The notes: generated by a model not told the origin, from the sequence alone. 64,000 bases of DNA from Caballeronia zhejiangensis (GCF_000698575.1 NZ_JFHD01000008.1:124001-188000), one strand, 5' to 3'; shown: positions 18,676-31,638, counted from the stretch's first letter. Translations and numbers: made by a program.

Positions 18676-19053
18676 TCAGGAAGCGACGGCCACCGTCGCG
18701 ATGCCGAGCGCGGTCATCACGAGCGACGCGCCAACGTGAATCGCGATCTCCCCGAGCGCCCAGCCGAGCCGCCCTTGCTGCAGATGCGCGACCACTTCGG
18801 CCGAGAACGTGGAAAACGTGGACAGGCCGCCCATCAATCCGGTGATGATGAACAGGCGCCATTCCACCGAAATATCGGGAAAGCGCGCGAAAAAAGCGAC
18901 CGCTACGCCGATGATGTAGCCCGCAATGACGTTCGCCGCAAAGGTGCCGAGCGGCAGATTCGGAAAAATCGCATTCAGGCGCAAGCCGAGGACCCATCTG
19001 AGCAACGAACCCAGCCCGCCGCCGAGCCCCACGGCGATGATCGACAGATACAT
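18676..19053 (-). CDS. crcB: Fluoride channel CrcB/Fluc
   Basis: A 125-residue protein with four membrane helices. [12 protein letters not shown] in the first helix, [16 protein letters not shown] in the second and [12 protein letters not shown] in the third are the Fluc signatures with the fluoride-track phenylalanines. Dimers export fluoride across the inner membrane. The length is typical. There is only a 33-base gap to the small upstream gene, and no fluoride riboswitch fold was recognised in it. Confidence 0.95.
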   Translation of the reverse strand: MYLSIIAVGLGGGLGSLLRWVLGLRLNAIFPNLPLGTFAANVIAGYIIGVAVAFFARFPDISVEWRLFIITGLMGGLSTFSTFSAEVVAHLQQGRLGWALGEIAIHVGASLVMTALGIATVAVAS

Positions 19054-19086
19054 GAAATGTGTTAAATCAGTTCGAAGAAAACTGCG

Positions 19087-19305
19087 TTATGCCCCGCGGG
19101 CGAGCCGCTCGATCAGCGCGCCACGGCTCGTCTCGACGATCCAGCCGCCCTTGTGCCGCACATGCGCCGCCCATGTGCCGTCGCGCCGCTCTTCCCAGCA
19201 ACCGGCATCGTGACCGTCGATGAAGAGCGAGCCGCGCACGACAAGTTGCGGATCGGCGGGATCGAGGACTTCGTCGTCGTTATGTTCAAGCTTCACGGTA
19301 TGCAT
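19087..19305 (-). CDS. Small hypothetical protein
   Basis: About 72 residues from the ATG at 19305 (MHTVKLEHNDDEVLDPADPQ), acidic at the N-terminus, then a WEERRDGTWAAHVRHKGGWI segment rich in tryptophan. It is not recognised. The frame is open upstream to a GTG at 19392 that would touch the end of the D-aminopeptidase gene, so a longer, operon-coupled form of 101 residues is possible. It lies between the peptidase operon and crcB, all on the minus strand. Confidence 0.5.
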   Translation of the reverse strand: MHTVKLEHNDDEVLDPADPQLVVRGSLFIDGHDAGCWEERRDGTWAAHVRHKGGWIVETSRGALIERLARGA

Positions 19306-19392
19306 GAGCGTCGTCTGCAAGCAAGTCGAAACCATGAGCGGTCTCGCGAAAGACGCCATTCTAACGATACTCGAAGCGCCTGGTTCAACCAC

Positions 19393-20211
19393 TCACCGTA
19401 TCATGAAAGACATTGCCGAAAGGCAATTGAGTATCCGCACGACATGCTCCATCGAAGGCGCATCGAAAGCGAGCGTCACGGCATCGATGCGTTCGAGCGT
19501 CGGCCATTGGCAGAAGAGATCGGCGAATGCGCTCGTTTGCGCGCGCAACTCGCAGCGGTGTTCCGTGATCGCCGGACGGCGGGCATGTCCGGAAGACGTT
19601 TCGATCGTTTCGCGCGCGGCGAGCCGGATCGCCTCGCACGCTGCGGCGGGCGTTTCGGTGACACCGCTCGAATAGCCGTGCGCCGTCTTCACGCAGAGAA
19701 AGCGCGCGCCTGGGAATGCGGGCAGCGTTTCGGCGCCGAACACGTCGTCGCCGGTCAGCAGCGCGATGCGTGCGCCGCGTTCCTCGGCAAGCCGCCCATA
19801 GAGTCCGGCCTCGCCCACTTCCTCGCCGTCGAGCATGACGCGCGCAAAGGCCGCGCTGTTGATCGTATGCGCGAGAATGCCGCGGCTTTGCGCGCGCGCG
19901 TGATAGCCGATCATGAACACGATTTCCGGCGATGCTTCCAGTCCCGCCATCATGCCGAGCGTGCGCGGCTTGCCGAGCACGAGCCGCGCGCGTTGATCGA
20001 TGAGATCGGGCATCAGATTGCGAAAGCCGCCATGCGAATCGTTGATCCAGACTTGCGTCGCGCCGCCATCGAATGCACCTTGTGCGGCCGCATCGGCTTC
20101 GCGCGACATCCAGCGGCGCGCCTGTTCGTATTCCGTGTTGCCGGCGCGCGTCTGCTCCGGATGAAACACGCCCGCGATGCCTTCGATATCCACCGAGATC
20201 AGCACTTTCAT
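19393..20211 (-). CDS. M55 family D-aminopeptidase (DppA-like)
   Basis: A 272-residue metallopeptidase. [16 protein letters not shown] has the zinc-binding Asp and Glu of Bacillus DppA, and NDSHGG and IGYHARA supply later ligands. DppA releases N-terminal D-amino acids such as D-Ala from D-peptides. It is the last peptidase of the operon and overlaps the preceding peptidase gene by four bases. The linked peptide importer suggests degradation of D-containing peptides, for example cell-wall fragments (inference). Confidence 0.92.
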   Translation of the reverse strand: MKVLISVDIEGIAGVFHPEQTRAGNTEYEQARRWMSREADAAAQGAFDGGATQVWINDSHGGFRNLMPDLIDQRARLVLGKPRTLGMMAGLEASPEIVFMIGYHARAQSRGILAHTINSAAFARVMLDGEEVGEAGLYGRLAEERGARIALLTGDDVFGAETLPAFPGARFLCVKTAHGYSSGVTETPAAACEAIRLAARETIETSSGHARRPAITEHRCELRAQTSAFADLFCQWPTLERIDAVTLAFDAPSMEHVVRILNCLSAMSFMIR

Positions 20212-21218
20212 GGTCGTGTTCTCAATGCGTCCTTGAGTGAGATGCGCCGATGACCGTTGCGCCCGGCGACCGTTTCCGCGCTGTAAAGCGCATCGAGGAT
20301 CGCCTGTTCGGTGGCATCGGCGGCGGCTTGAAACAGCGGATCGAGACGCGCGTCGTTGATGAGCGGCGGCATCGCGATGAAGTCTGCATCGTGCGGCACG
20401 GTGTACGCGGTCGTGAAGGCGAGCGAGATGTCGCCGCTGCCGTGTCCGAAGACCGATCCGGTGCGTGCGAGACCGGCGGCGGCGCGCATCGCGAGACGGC
20501 GCAACTGACGTGCATCGAGCGGCGCATCGGTGGCGATCAACATGATGATCGATCCTTGCTCGGGCTTCTCATCGATGCTCGATTGAAGTTTGCGACCGAG
20601 CGCTTCGCCTTCGACAATCAATTGCTGCAGCTTGCCGAAATTGGCGAGCACGAGCGCGCCCGTCGTATAAGCGTCGCCGCCGATATGCACCACACGCGAA
20701 GCCGAACCCATGCCGCCCTTCAGTTCGAAGCACGACATGCCCCGCCCCGCGCCGACCGCGCCGCGCTCGAACTCGACACTGCACGCCTCGAGTGCGCTCG
20801 TGTAGTGCGCTTCGTGAATCGCGAGCGCCTGCATGTCGTTGAGATAGCCATCGTTGCATTCGAACACGAGCGGATTCACGCTCGGGTCTTCGCGTCCGAT
20901 GCGCGGATTCGCAGCAATGGCCGCGCGAATCTGCGCATTGGCGAGCGTGCCGACGCCGAACGTGTTGGTCAGCGCGATCGGCGTTTCGATCACGCCAAGC
21001 TCGTCGATCTGAACGAGCCCGACGCTCTTGCCGAACCCGTTGATGACGCACGCCGCAGCGGGCACCTTGTCGCGATACACGTCGCCGTCATGCGGACGAA
21101 TCACCGTGACGCCGGTCTGCACCGCACCTTGCGCAAGCGTGCAATGACCGACCGTCACACCCGCGACATCCGCGATCGTGCCGCGCGGCCCCGCGACGAG
21201 CGAGCCGATGTGCATCAT
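20208..21218 (-). CDS. P1 family peptidase (DmpA/BapA type aminopeptidase)
   Basis: A 336-residue Ntn-fold hydrolase. Family blocks are [44 protein letters not shown] and [14 protein letters not shown]. By comparison with DmpA, self-cleavage would occur at Gly222-Ser223 in QGSII, exposing the serine nucleophile. Relatives cleave N-terminal L-residues, D-amides or beta-peptides. ATG at 21218 overlaps the permease stop by four bases. The context with DppA-like and isoaspartyl peptidases suggests unusual peptide linkages as substrate. Confidence 0.92.
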   Translation of the reverse strand: MMHIGSLVAGPRGTIADVAGVTVGHCTLAQGAVQTGVTVIRPHDGDVYRDKVPAAACVINGFGKSVGLVQIDELGVIETPIALTNTFGVGTLANAQIRAAIAANPRIGREDPSVNPLVFECNDGYLNDMQALAIHEAHYTSALEACSVEFERGAVGAGRGMSCFELKGGMGSASRVVHIGGDAYTTGALVLANFGKLQQLIVEGEALGRKLQSSIDEKPEQGSIIMLIATDAPLDARQLRRLAMRAAAGLARTGSVFGHGSGDISLAFTTAYTVPHDADFIAMPPLINDARLDPLFQAAADATEQAILDALYSAETVAGRNGHRRISLKDALRTRP

Positions 21219-22105
21219 GGCCGGTCGAGCTTCGGATCGAGCGCGTCGCGCAGGCCGTCGCCGAGCAGATTGAACGCGAGCACCGTGAAGAAGATCGCGA
21301 GACTCGGGAAGATGGCGACATGCGGCGCCATCGCCATGTCGGCGCGCGCTTCGTTGAGCATCGCGCCCCACTCGGGCGTCGGCGGCTGCGCGCCGAGTCC
21401 GAGAAACGACAGGCTCGCGGCCGTGATGATCGACGTGCCGATCCGCATCGTGAAGTACACGACCACCGATGAAATCGTGCCGGGCAGAATGTGCCGCGCG
21501 AGTATCGTCCAGTCCGAGGCGCCGATGCTCTTGGCCGCCTCGATATACGTGAGATGCTTCAGCGCGAGCGTATTGCCGCGCACGAGCCGCGCGAACGCGG
21601 GAATGCTGAAGATCGCGACCGCGCACACGACATTCACCATGCCGTTACCGAGAATCGCGACGACGCCGATCGCGAGCAGAATGCCGGGAAACGCGAAGAG
21701 CACGTCCGCGATACGCATCACGATGCGGTCCCACCATCCTTCGTAGTAGCCCGCGAGCAAGCCGAAGAACGTGCCGATCACCGCGCCGAGCACGACCGAG
21801 AGCAATCCCGCCGTCAACGATATGCGGCTGCCGACGAGTATGCGGCTCAGAATGTCGCGGCCCAGAGCATCGACGCCGAACCAGTGCGCAGCCGAAGGAC
21901 CGGCGTTGAGGGCGTCGTAGTCGAAGTAGTTTTCCGGGTCATACGGCGCGATGTACGGCGCGATGATCGCGATCACGATCAGCAGCAGCACGAACACGGC
22001 CGCGATCATCGCGATGTGTTGCCGCCTGAACTTGCGCCAGAACTCGGTCCACGGCGTGCGGATCTCTTGCGGCGCGGTTGTCGCGCTTTCGGCTGTCACG
22101 CTCAT
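21215..22105 (-). CDS. Peptide ABC transporter permease (DppC/GsiD type)
   Basis: A 296-residue inner-membrane permease. The N-terminal cytoplasmic tail is followed by an [23 protein letters not shown] helix and the OppC-type segment. The EAA loop ([23 protein letters not shown]) contacts the ATPase. It forms the channel with the DppB-type partner, whose gene ends eight bases upstream. It is closest in organisation to GsiD of the glutathione importer, though dipeptide importers look alike. Confidence 0.93.
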   Translation of the reverse strand: MSVTAESATTAPQEIRTPWTEFWRKFRRQHIAMIAAVFVLLLIVIAIIAPYIAPYDPENYFDYDALNAGPSAAHWFGVDALGRDILSRILVGSRISLTAGLLSVVLGAVIGTFFGLLAGYYEGWWDRIVMRIADVLFAFPGILLAIGVVAILGNGMVNVVCAVAIFSIPAFARLVRGNTLALKHLTYIEAAKSIGASDWTILARHILPGTISSVVVYFTMRIGTSIITAASLSFLGLGAQPPTPEWGAMLNEARADMAMAPHVAIFPSLAIFFTVLAFNLLGDGLRDALDPKLDRP

Positions 22106-22112
22106 CGCGTCC

Positions 22113-23033
22113 TCACTTGAAGCGAATGGTCGGATTGATGATCGCGTACAGCACGTCCACGATCAGATTGATCACGATGAACTCCAGCGAGAACAGCAGC
22201 ACCTCTGCCTGAATCACGGGATAGTCGCGCATCTCGACGGCATCGACGAGCAGGCGGCCAAGGCCCGGCCAGTTGAACACCTTCTCGACGACGATCGAGC
22301 CGCCGAGCAGAAAGCCGAATTGCAGGCCCATCATCGTGACGACGGGAATCATCGCGTTGCGCAGGCAGTGCTTCACGATGACCATCGGCTCATGCACGCC
22401 CTTTGCGCGCGCGGTGCGCACGAAGTCCTCGCCGAGCACTTCGACGAACGACGCGCGCGTGAAGCGCGCCATGACGGCGGCCACCGCCGCGCCCAGCGTG
22501 ATCGATGGCAGCACGTAGCCTTTCCACGTTCCGTCATCGACGATGGGCAGCCAGCCGAGCTTCACCGAGAAGATTTCCATCAGCAGCATGCCGAGCGCGA
22601 AGGCCGGAAACGAGATGCCCGACACCGCGAGCGTCATGCCCAGTCGATCGGGCCAGCGATTGCGCCACACCGCCGACACGATGCCGATGGTCATGCCGAA
22701 GATCACGGCCCATACCATGCTCGCGAGCGTGAGCCACAAGGTCGGCATGAAGCGCTCGGCGATTTCCGTCGACACGGGCCGCTTGCTGCGCGTGGACATG
22801 CCGAAATCGAAATGCACGACCTTGCCGAAGAAGCTCACGAGCTGTTGCGGCAGCGGCTTGTCAAGGCCGAGATCGGCGCGCACGAGCGCGACCGTGGCTT
22901 CGTCGGCTTCCGCGCCTGCTGCGAGACGCGCGGGATCGCCCGGCAGCATGTGCACGAAGAAGAACACCAGCACTGCGACGATGAAGAGTGTCGGCAGCAA
23001 TCCGAACAGGCGTTTGGCGATGAAGTTGAGCAT
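22113..23033 (-). CDS. Peptide ABC transporter permease (DppB/GsiC type)
   Basis: A 306-residue permease. It begins [20 protein letters not shown] and has the family [10 protein letters not shown] motif after the first helix. The EAA loop is [22 protein letters not shown]. It pairs with the DppC-type protein and the dual ATPase. The gap to the binding-protein gene is 46 bases. Substrate cannot be told from sequence alone. Confidence 0.93.
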   Translation of the reverse strand: MLNFIAKRLFGLLPTLFIVAVLVFFFVHMLPGDPARLAAGAEADEATVALVRADLGLDKPLPQQLVSFFGKVVHFDFGMSTRSKRPVSTEIAERFMPTLWLTLASMVWAVIFGMTIGIVSAVWRNRWPDRLGMTLAVSGISFPAFALGMLLMEIFSVKLGWLPIVDDGTWKGYVLPSITLGAAVAAVMARFTRASFVEVLGEDFVRTARAKGVHEPMVIVKHCLRNAMIPVVTMMGLQFGFLLGGSIVVEKVFNWPGLGRLLVDAVEMRDYPVIQAEVLLFSLEFIVINLIVDVLYAIINPTIRFK

Positions 23034-23079
23034 CGTGTTCGTCAGATAAGGCCGGGCGATGAAGCCCGGCCGTCGTCCA

Positions 23080-24630
23080 TCACTTGATTGCGATTTCGTC
23101 GAAGTTGAACGAGCCGTCCGGCATCACGTATGCGCCCGACAGACGCTTGCTGCGCGCATACACGACCTTTTCCGTGACGAGGAAGATCCACGGTGCATCG
23201 GCCCAGATGCGTTTTTGCGCATCGGCGTAGAGCTTCGCTTTCTCGTTGCGATCGGTCGTCGCGAGCGCTTTTTGCAGATCGTCATCGACTTGATCGTTCT
23301 TGTAGTACGCCGTGTTGAAGAGCTTCGGCGGGAACGAGCCGCCGCTCAGGAGCGGCGAGATCGCCCAGTCCGCTTCGCCCGTCGACGACGACCAGCCGAT
23401 GTAGAGCATGCGTACCGGCGCGGTCTTCGGATCGGGCGCGCTCTCGATGCGCTGCACGCGCTGCCCCGCTTCGAGCGCTTCGACCGATGCCTTCACGCCC
23501 ACTTGCGCGAGTTGCTGCTGCACGAACTGGATGATCTTCTGCGCGGTCGTATGGTTATAGCCGGACCACAACACGGTTTCGAAGCCGTTCGGATAACCGG
23601 CTTCCTTCAACAGCTCGCGCGCCTTCGCGGGATCGTATTTCCACGGTCCGAGCTTCGGCGTCGCGTAGTCGACGCCCGGCGGCACGACGCCTTCGGACGG
23701 CACGGCATAACCCGCGAACGCGACCTTGACGAGCGCTTCCTTGTTGATCGCGTAGTTCATCGCCTCGCGCACCTTCGGATTGTCGAAGGGCTTCTGCAGC
23801 GTATTCATGCTGACGTAGCGCTGAATGATCGAAGGCGCCGCGATCAGATCGACCTTCGGACTCGACTTGAGCGTCGCGGCCTGCTCGAACGGAATCGAGA
23901 ACGCGAAGTCCGCTTCGCCCGTTTGCATGAGCGCGGCGCGCGTGTTGTTATCGACCACGGGCTTCCAGTCGATCATGTCGATCTTCGGCAAGCCCTTGCG
24001 CCAGTAGCCCGCGAACTTCTTCACTTTCAGGTCGTCGGTCTGCTTCCATTCGACGAACTCGAACGGCCCCGTGCCGACCGGATGGAACGCGATGTCCTTG
24101 CCGTATTTCTGCAGCGCGGTCGGCGAGATCATCACCGCCGACGGGTGCGCGAGCACGTTGATGAACGCCGAGAACGGAATCTTCAGCGTGATCTTCACCG
24201 TGTACGGATCGACCACTTCGGTCTTCTCGATCTTGTTGAAGAGGTTGTAGCGCTTCAGCTTGTTGTCCGGATTCGTCACGCGGTCGAAGACGGCCTTCAC
24301 CGCATCGGCGTTGAAGTCGGTGCCGTCCTGGAACTTCACGTCCTTGCGCAGATGGATCGTGTACACCTTCGCGTCGGGGCTCGCCTCGTAGCTCGTCGCG
24401 AGCACGTTGCGAATCTTCATGTCCTTGTCGAAACCGAACAAGCCTTCGTAGAACGACTTCGCCACGGCTTGCGAGAGCGTGTCGTTGGCGTCGTACGGAT
24501 CCATCGTCGTGAAGGTCGAGGCGACGGCCATCACGGCGGTGCTTTGCGCGTGCGCAGCGACCGGCGCGAGAACGGTCAATGTGGCGAACGCGCTTGCTGC
24601 GAGCATCGCGCGCAATTTGAAGGACGGCAT
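23080..24630 (-). CDS. Peptide/glutathione ABC transporter substrate-binding protein (GsiB type)
   Basis: A 516-residue family-5 solute-binding protein. The signal peptide [18 protein letters not shown] ends at [26 protein letters not shown] and [25 protein letters not shown] blocks are conserved in the GsiB/DppA-binding family. It sits in the periplasm and delivers peptides to the permeases. The ATG at 24630 has GGAG in range; the longer frame to 24759 is mostly a Lys/Ser/Thr-rich run from repetitive DNA. It is similar to GsiB, so glutathione-like gamma-linked peptides are possible. Confidence 0.92.
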   Translation of the reverse strand: MPSFKLRAMLAASAFATLTVLAPVAAHAQSTAVMAVASTFTTMDPYDANDTLSQAVAKSFYEGLFGFDKDMKIRNVLATSYEASPDAKVYTIHLRKDVKFQDGTDFNADAVKAVFDRVTNPDNKLKRYNLFNKIEKTEVVDPYTVKITLKIPFSAFINVLAHPSAVMISPTALQKYGKDIAFHPVGTGPFEFVEWKQTDDLKVKKFAGYWRKGLPKIDMIDWKPVVDNNTRAALMQTGEADFAFSIPFEQAATLKSSPKVDLIAAPSIIQRYVSMNTLQKPFDNPKVREAMNYAINKEALVKVAFAGYAVPSEGVVPPGVDYATPKLGPWKYDPAKARELLKEAGYPNGFETVLWSGYNHTTAQKIIQFVQQQLAQVGVKASVEALEAGQRVQRIESAPDPKTAPVRMLYIGWSSSTGEADWAISPLLSGGSFPPKLFNTAYYKNDQVDDDLQKALATTDRNEKAKLYADAQKRIWADAPWIFLVTEKVVYARSKRLSGAYVMPDGSFNFDEIAIK

Positions 24631-24679
24631 CGTTGGACTCCTTGTTGAAGTGCTTTTCGAGGTGCTCTTCGAATTGCTT

Positions 24680-26568
<1,889 letters not shown>

Positions 26569-26572
<4 letters not shown>

Positions 26573-27543
26573 CGATAGATCGCCGTGACGGGCGCTTCGC
26601 CCACGCGCGCGAATCCGCGATACATGCCTTCCGTGTTGAACGGCAGCACGACGTTGCCTTTCGCATCGACGGCGACGAGTCCGCCGCGTCCTTCGATGCG
26701 CGGCAGCTTGTTCATCACGACATCGTTCGATGCTTCTTCCAGCGACACGCCGCGATATTCCATCTGCGCCGACACGTCATACGCCGCGAGCATGCGGATG
26801 AACATCTCGCCCGTGCCCGTCGTGGAGACCGCGCACGTCGCGTCGTTCGCATAGCAGCCCGCGCCGATCAGGGGCGCATCGCCGACGCGACCCGCCTGCT
26901 TGTTCGTGATGCCGCCCGTCGACGTCGCCGCCGCGAGATGACCGTTCGAATCGAGCGCGACCGCGCCGACCGTGCCGAACTTCTTGTCGGGATCGATAGG
27001 ATCGTCCGGGCCGTTATCGAAGGCGAATTTCGTCATCGCATCGTGATCGAGCATGGTGCCGGACGTGCCACGCGCCTTCTGCCATTGCTGAAAGCGCGCT
27101 TCCGTGTAGAAGTACGACGGATCGACGAATTCGAGACCCTGCGACTGCGCGAAGGCTTCCGCGCCGGCGCCCGTAAACATGACGTGATCGCTCGCGTCGA
27201 GCACGCGGCGCGCGGCGAGCACCGGGTTCTTCACGCGCGTCACGCAACTGATCGCGCCCGCTTCGAGCGTCGCGCCGTCCATCACGGAGGCGTCGAGTTC
27301 GTGCGTGCCGGCCGCCGTGAACACCGCGCCGTGCCCCGCGTTGAAGAGCGGACAGTCTTCGAGCAGACGCACGGCTTCGGTGACGGCGTCGAGCGCGCTG
27401 CCGCCATCGGCGAGCACGCGCTGAGCCGCGCTGAGAATGTCGGTGAGCGCGGCGAGATAGCGCCCTTCCGTTTCGGCGTTCATCGCGCTGCGCAGGAGCG
27501 TGCCCGCGCCGCCGTGAATCGCAATGACTGGTGTGACCTTCAT
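26569..27543 (-). CDS. iaaA: Isoaspartyl peptidase / L-asparaginase
   Basis: A 324-residue Ntn hydrolase. [12 protein letters not shown] is the family start. [20 protein letters not shown] contains the cleavage site before Thr191, which becomes the nucleophile of the beta subunit. [23 protein letters not shown] is the substrate loop (given in part). IaaA cleaves beta-aspartyl dipeptides and asparagine. In E. coli iaaA is also next to gsiABCD. Here it lies between the RpiR regulator and gsiA-type gene, overlapping both by four bases, which fits an import-and-hydrolyse operon. Confidence 0.95.
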
Positions 27544-28514
27544 GAGTCGCGCGGTTCCCTGTGAGTGTGTCGTTTCGCGGTCGTGCGGCGCGTCGTATGA
27601 GCGGCGCGCGCATCTTTGGCGAGCGCCGGGGCGACGAGCCACGGCAACACGAATTCGGTCAATCCCGATGCCGCCTCCACCGAACGCTTCGCCCGATGCG
27701 CGACCGCATCGCACAGCGCTTCGATGACGGCGAGCACGGCGGTATCGCAATTCGCCGCGAGCCTGCGCTCGGCGCGGATCGCGAGCACGAGATCGGCGCC
27801 CTGCGCGAGCGGCGACGCGGCGCTGTCCGTCAACGCGACCACGCGCAAGCCGTGATCGCGCGCGAGCCGCGCAAGCGTGATGGTGTCGTCGACATAGCGC
27901 GGGAACGCGATCGCGACGAGCACATCGCCGCGCGAAGCCGTGAAAAGCCTGCGCGCCGCGTGCGACGGCCCGCCCATCAGCGCGAGCGATTGCACGTTCG
28001 CGCAATACGGCGTGAGACCGTGCTCCATCAGGCCGGCGAGAAACGCGCTCGCGCCGTAGCCGATCACGAAGACGCGCGGCGCGGCGAGAATCGTATCGAC
28101 GATCGCTTCGGCCCTCGCGCCATCGACGGATGTTTGCGCGAGACGCAGATTCGCCGCCGCCTGTGCAAGCGATGCATCGAATACTTCGGCGCCGCTCGCC
28201 GGCGATTCGAGCGCGGTGCGCAAGCGCTCGACCGGCGCGATGGTCGCCTCGAAGCCGCGCACGAGCGCCTCGCGAAACGCGGGATAGCCGGAGAATCCGA
28301 GCGCACGCGCAAAACGGTTCGCCGTCGCCACCGACGCGCCCACCGCGCCCGCCAGTTCGTCGATACGCATCGTCGCCGAGCGGAACAGATTCGCGAGCAC
28401 GAACGCCCCCATGCGCCGATGGATCGGCGTGAGCGTCGGCATGGCCGCCGCGATGCGCGCGGAGATCAGATCGTCGGCGCTCGCCGGCGCACGGACCGAT
28501 AGTGAACGGGACAT
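27540..28514 (-). CDS. MurR/RpiR family transcriptional regulator
   Basis: A 324-residue regulator. The N-terminal HTH_6 domain reads PIHRRMGAFVLANLFRSATM-IDELAGAVGASVATANRFAR. A SIS domain (VFVIGYGASAFLAGLMEH, GDVLVAIAFPRYVDDTI) follows. RpiR proteins usually sense sugar phosphates; MurR senses N-acetylmuramate 6-phosphate. It is the first gene of the nine-gene operon and overlaps iaaA by four bases, so it probably autoregulates it. The start at 28514 fits the family; the 218-base gap upstream holds the promoter. A ligand from cell-wall turnover is plausible but unproven. Confidence 0.9.
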   Translation of the reverse strand: MSRSLSVRAPASADDLISARIAAAMPTLTPIHRRMGAFVLANLFRSATMRIDELAGAVGASVATANRFARALGFSGYPAFREALVRGFEATIAPVERLRTALESPASGAEVFDASLAQAAANLRLAQTSVDGARAEAIVDTILAAPRVFVIGYGASAFLAGLMEHGLTPYCANVQSLALMGGPSHAARRLFTASRGDVLVAIAFPRYVDDTITLARLARDHGLRVVALTDSAASPLAQGADLVLAIRAERRLAANCDTAVLAVIEALCDAVAHRAKRSVEAASGLTEFVLPWLVAPALAKDARAAHTTRRTTAKRHTHREPRDS

Positions 28515-28732
28515 GAAATGCGCTGCGCCCTCATGGCGATTGAACGCGATGAAAGTATATTTACTCGAAAATCCGGCCAAAAAAAATTCATTTTCATCGA
28601 ACTCGGGTTTTCGATAAGGCGCGCCACGGCCCGCAACTCGGCCGCATCCGATGCCTCGGACGCGCACGATCATGCACAATACGGAGCGCGTCGCGATGCA
28701 AGATCGCGCGTCTTCAGTCCTCCACGATCCCT

Positions 28733-29998
28733 ATGAATTTCGATTTCCTGCCCGATCCGCTGCCGCATCTGCTCGCCATTCATCCGTGGGCGCAAACGGT
28801 CGCGGGTCTCGTCGCGCTCGCGCTGATCGCGCTCTTCGTGCAATGGGTCGTGGCCCGCATCGTGCTCCATGTCGCGCATCGCCTGCTCGTGCTCGCGGGG
28901 CATCAGAAGTGGGACCGCGCGTTCATCAAGCATCGCGCTTATCACCGGCTTTGGTATGCGGTGCCGTTCGCGACGGTCGCGCTCGGCATCGACGAAGTGC
29001 CGCGCATCGGTCACTGGGCGACGATCATCGGCCGCGTCGCGCACGGCGGCGCGTGGATCTGCATGTTCTTCGCCGCGGGCAGCGCCCTGTCCGCGTGGCA
29101 GGACGTTTATGCGGAAAGCAAGGAAGCGCAGACACGCTCGATCAAAGGCTACATCCAGATCGGCAAGCTCGGACTCGCGCTCGTATGCGGCGTGCTCGTC
29201 CTGTCGATACTGATCGACCGTTCGCCGCTCTGGATGCTCTCCGGTCTCGGCGCGCTCTCGGCCGTGCTGCTGCTCGTGTTCAAGGACACCTTGCTGTCGC
29301 TCGTCGCGAGCACGCAACTGACGTCGAACGACATGCTGCGCATCGGCGACTGGATCGAAATGCCGCAAGCCGCCGCCGATGGCTTCGTGAAGGACATCGC
29401 GCTGCACACCGTCAAGGTGCAGAACTGGGACAACACCGTGACCACGGTGCCGACCTACAAGCTCTTTTCGGAGAGCTATCGCAACTATCGGCACATGTTT
29501 GAATCGGGCGGGCGGCGCATCAAGCGGACGATGCGTATCGACGCGCAATGCGTGCGCTTTCTCACCGAGGAAGAGACTGCGCGCCTGAAACGCTTTCGCC
29601 TGCTGCACGATTATCTGGAACAGAAGCAGACCGAGGTGGAGCAAACCAACCGCAATCTCGGCGAACTCGCGAACGAGCCCGCGAACCGGCGGCGGCTCAC
29701 GAACATCGGCACGTTCCGCGCGTACGGGCTTGCGTTTTTGCAGCGCCATCCGGAGATTCGCCAGGACATGGCGATCATGGTGCGAATGATGGAGCCGCAA
29801 TCGGACGGCATCCCTGTCGAGGTTTATTGCTTCACCGCGACCACCGCGTGGACGCAATACGAGCGCATTCAGGGCGACGTCTTCGATCATCTGCTCTCGA
29901 TCCTTCCCGAGATGGGCCTGCGGCTTTATCAGGCGCCGTCGGGCAGCGACTTCTCGGGCGTCGCGGGCCGCCTGCGCGGCGAAATGCCGATGCTGTAA
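28733..29998 (+). CDS. Mechanosensitive ion channel, YbdG-like
   Basis: A 421-residue MscS-superfamily protein. Four to five membrane helices fill roughly residues 20-185. The MscS core follows (LLLVFKDTLLSLVAS, RIGDWIEM, VKDIALHTVKVQNWDNT, VPTYKLFSESYRNY). These blocks are typical of YbdG/MscM-type channels with a longer cytoplasmic C-terminus. It would open under membrane tension in hypo-osmotic shock. It is divergent from the RpiR gene and ends before a LysR gene on the same strand. The ribosome site is weak. Confidence 0.92.
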   Translation: MNFDFLPDPLPHLLAIHPWAQTVAGLVALALIALFVQWVVARIVLHVAHRLLVLAGHQKWDRAFIKHRAYHRLWYAVPFATVALGIDEVPRIGHWATIIGRVAHGGAWICMFFAAGSALSAWQDVYAESKEAQTRSIKGYIQIGKLGLALVCGVLVLSILIDRSPLWMLSGLGALSAVLLLVFKDTLLSLVASTQLTSNDMLRIGDWIEMPQAAADGFVKDIALHTVKVQNWDNTVTTVPTYKLFSESYRNYRHMFESGGRRIKRTMRIDAQCVRFLTEEETARLKRFRLLHDYLEQKQTEVEQTNRNLGELANEPANRRRLTNIGTFRAYGLAFLQRHPEIRQDMAIMVRMMEPQSDGIPVEVYCFTATTAWTQYERIQGDVFDHLLSILPEMGLRLYQAPSGSDFSGVAGRLRGEMPML

Positions 29999-30185
29999 CG
30001 CGCGCAGGATTCGCCGTCGAAAAGAATCAGGCAAGAATCCGCCATTTTTGTGTATTCACGTTGACGCTTCCCGTCCGTACGATTCAACCATCGCCGATGC
30101 GCCTTTTTTCCGCGGTTTCGCAGCCGCGGTGAAGTCGTTTTTTCTCGCGCATCGCCATTCAATCGTCATAAAAGGAAAACTCAAC

Positions 30186-31178
30186 GTGATCGATCGCGTC
30201 CATGCCATGCGTGTCTTTACGCGTGTCGTCGATACGAACAGTTTCACGCGCGCCGCCGAGTCGCTCGGCATGCCGCGCGCGAGTGTTTCGACGACCGTGC
30301 AACAACTCGAAGCGCTAGTCGGCGTGCAATTGCTCGCACGCACGACGCGGCGCCTGAATCTCACCGTCGACGGCGCCGCTTATTACGAGCGCTGCGCGCA
30401 AATTCTCGCCGATATCGACGAGCTCGAATCCGGTTTCGGCGCGGGCGAAGAGCGCCTGCGCGGACGGCTGCGCGTCGAAATGCCGGATACCGTCGCGACG
30501 TCGATCGTCGTGCCCGCGCTGCCGGAGTTCCACGCGCGCTATCCGCAGATCGAACTGTCGATCGGCATCGGCAATCGCAATGTGGATCTCGTCGGCGAAG
30601 GCGTCGATTGCAGCGTGCAGCTCGGCGAATTGCCCGATTCCGGATTGATCGCGCGCCGGCTCGGCATGCTCGAACAGGTGACGTGCGCGAGTCCCGCGTA
30701 TCTGGAGAAGCACGGCACGCCGGAAACGCTCGACGAGCTCGCGCAGCACGTCGCGGTGAACTGTCTTGCGGAGAAAAGCGGGCGCCCGGCCGACTTCGAT
30801 TTCGCTGTCGACGGCGAAGCCGTCACGATGAAGATGCGCGGTTTCGTTCAGGTCGCGGACGAGCACGCGTACCTCGCGTGCGGCGTCGAAGGGCTCGGGC
30901 TCATTCAGCCGCTGCGGATCGCGGCGCAGCCTTATCTGCGCTCGGGACAGTTGCGCGAAGTGCTGCCGCAATGGAAATCGCCGCCGCTCAAGGTGTCGGT
31001 GGCGTTCCTGAAGAGCCGTCAGGCGACGCCGCGCGTATCCGCGTTCGTCGACTGGCTCGCGACGCTCTTCGAGCGTTCGCAACAGATCGACGATACGTTG
31101 ACGAGCCTGTATCGCTCGGCGCAGCGGCGCGGTTCCTCGCGGCGGGACCGGCCGGAGGAAGAAACCGCCGACGCGTGA
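30186..31178 (+). CDS. LysR family transcriptional regulator
   Basis: A 330-residue LysR protein from the GTG at 30186, which has AAGGA upstream. The HTH is MRVFTRVVDTNSFTRAAESL-PRASVSTTVQQLEALVG, and the effector domain begins near residue 90 (GRLRVEMPDTVATSIVVPAL). The C-terminal tail is long, basic and serine/arginine-rich. The ATG at 30207 is a shorter alternative. No divergent target gene is adjacent, so the regulon is unknown. Confidence 0.88.
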   Translation: MIDRVHAMRVFTRVVDTNSFTRAAESLGMPRASVSTTVQQLEALVGVQLLARTTRRLNLTVDGAAYYERCAQILADIDELESGFGAGEERLRGRLRVEMPDTVATSIVVPALPEFHARYPQIELSIGIGNRNVDLVGEGVDCSVQLGELPDSGLIARRLGMLEQVTCASPAYLEKHGTPETLDELAQHVAVNCLAEKSGRPADFDFAVDGEAVTMKMRGFVQVADEHAYLACGVEGLGLIQPLRIAAQPYLRSGQLREVLPQWKSPPLKVSVAFLKSRQATPRVSAFVDWLATLFERSQQIDDTLTSLYRSAQRRGSSRRDRPEEETADA

Positions 31179-31191
31179 TCTTCGCGTCGCG

Positions 31192-31488
31192 CTATCGCAC
31201 GGGCGTGGCTGCGTTCGCGCCCACGACCGTGTTCCACTTGCGCACTTCCCAACGCTCCACCAGCCCGTTCGTCACGTAAGGATCGTTCTTCGCGAAATCT
31301 TCGGCGGCGGCGGGCGATTCGCTGTGAAACAGCAGCATCGCGCGATCGGTGGGTGCATCGAGCGCCCCGGCGAGCACGATTTCGCCCCGTTCGACCGCCG
31401 CCCACGCGAGCGCCAGATGTTCATCGCGAAACTGCGCGCGGCGCTCCAGATAGTCAGACCGAAGTTCGTAAATCAACAGATAGTGCAT
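31192..31488 (-). CDS. YciI family protein
   Basis: A 98-residue protein with the YciI/dimeric ferredoxin-like fold. MHYLLIYE is the first strand, ERRAQFRDEHLALAW the helix with the conserved histidine, GEIVLAGALDAPTDRAMLLF the middle strands and NDPYVTNGLVERWEVRKWNTV the typical C-terminus. The function of the family is poorly defined. AAGGAG six bases before the ATG at 31488 fixes the start. It is convergent with the LysR gene. Confidence 0.92.
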   Translation of the reverse strand: MHYLLIYELRSDYLERRAQFRDEHLALAWAAVERGEIVLAGALDAPTDRAMLLFHSESPAAAEDFAKNDPYVTNGLVERWEVRKWNTVVGANAATPVR

Positions 31489-31638
31489 CGCCATCTCCTT
31501 TGGTGCGAACAGTGCCGGATTTATCAAGCTAGTTTGTCCTATTTCCGAAAATAAAACCAAGAGTTCAATCGGAAGGCTCTGATCGCCTTGCGATCCCGTA
31601 TCGAAGATCATGTGCGGATACTTGTAAAGGACTCTGCC

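Noticed and set aside
19054..19086. Fluoride riboswitch before crcB
   Set aside because: Only 33 bases separate the genes, too short for the full riboswitch, and no characteristic pseudoknot sequence was seen.
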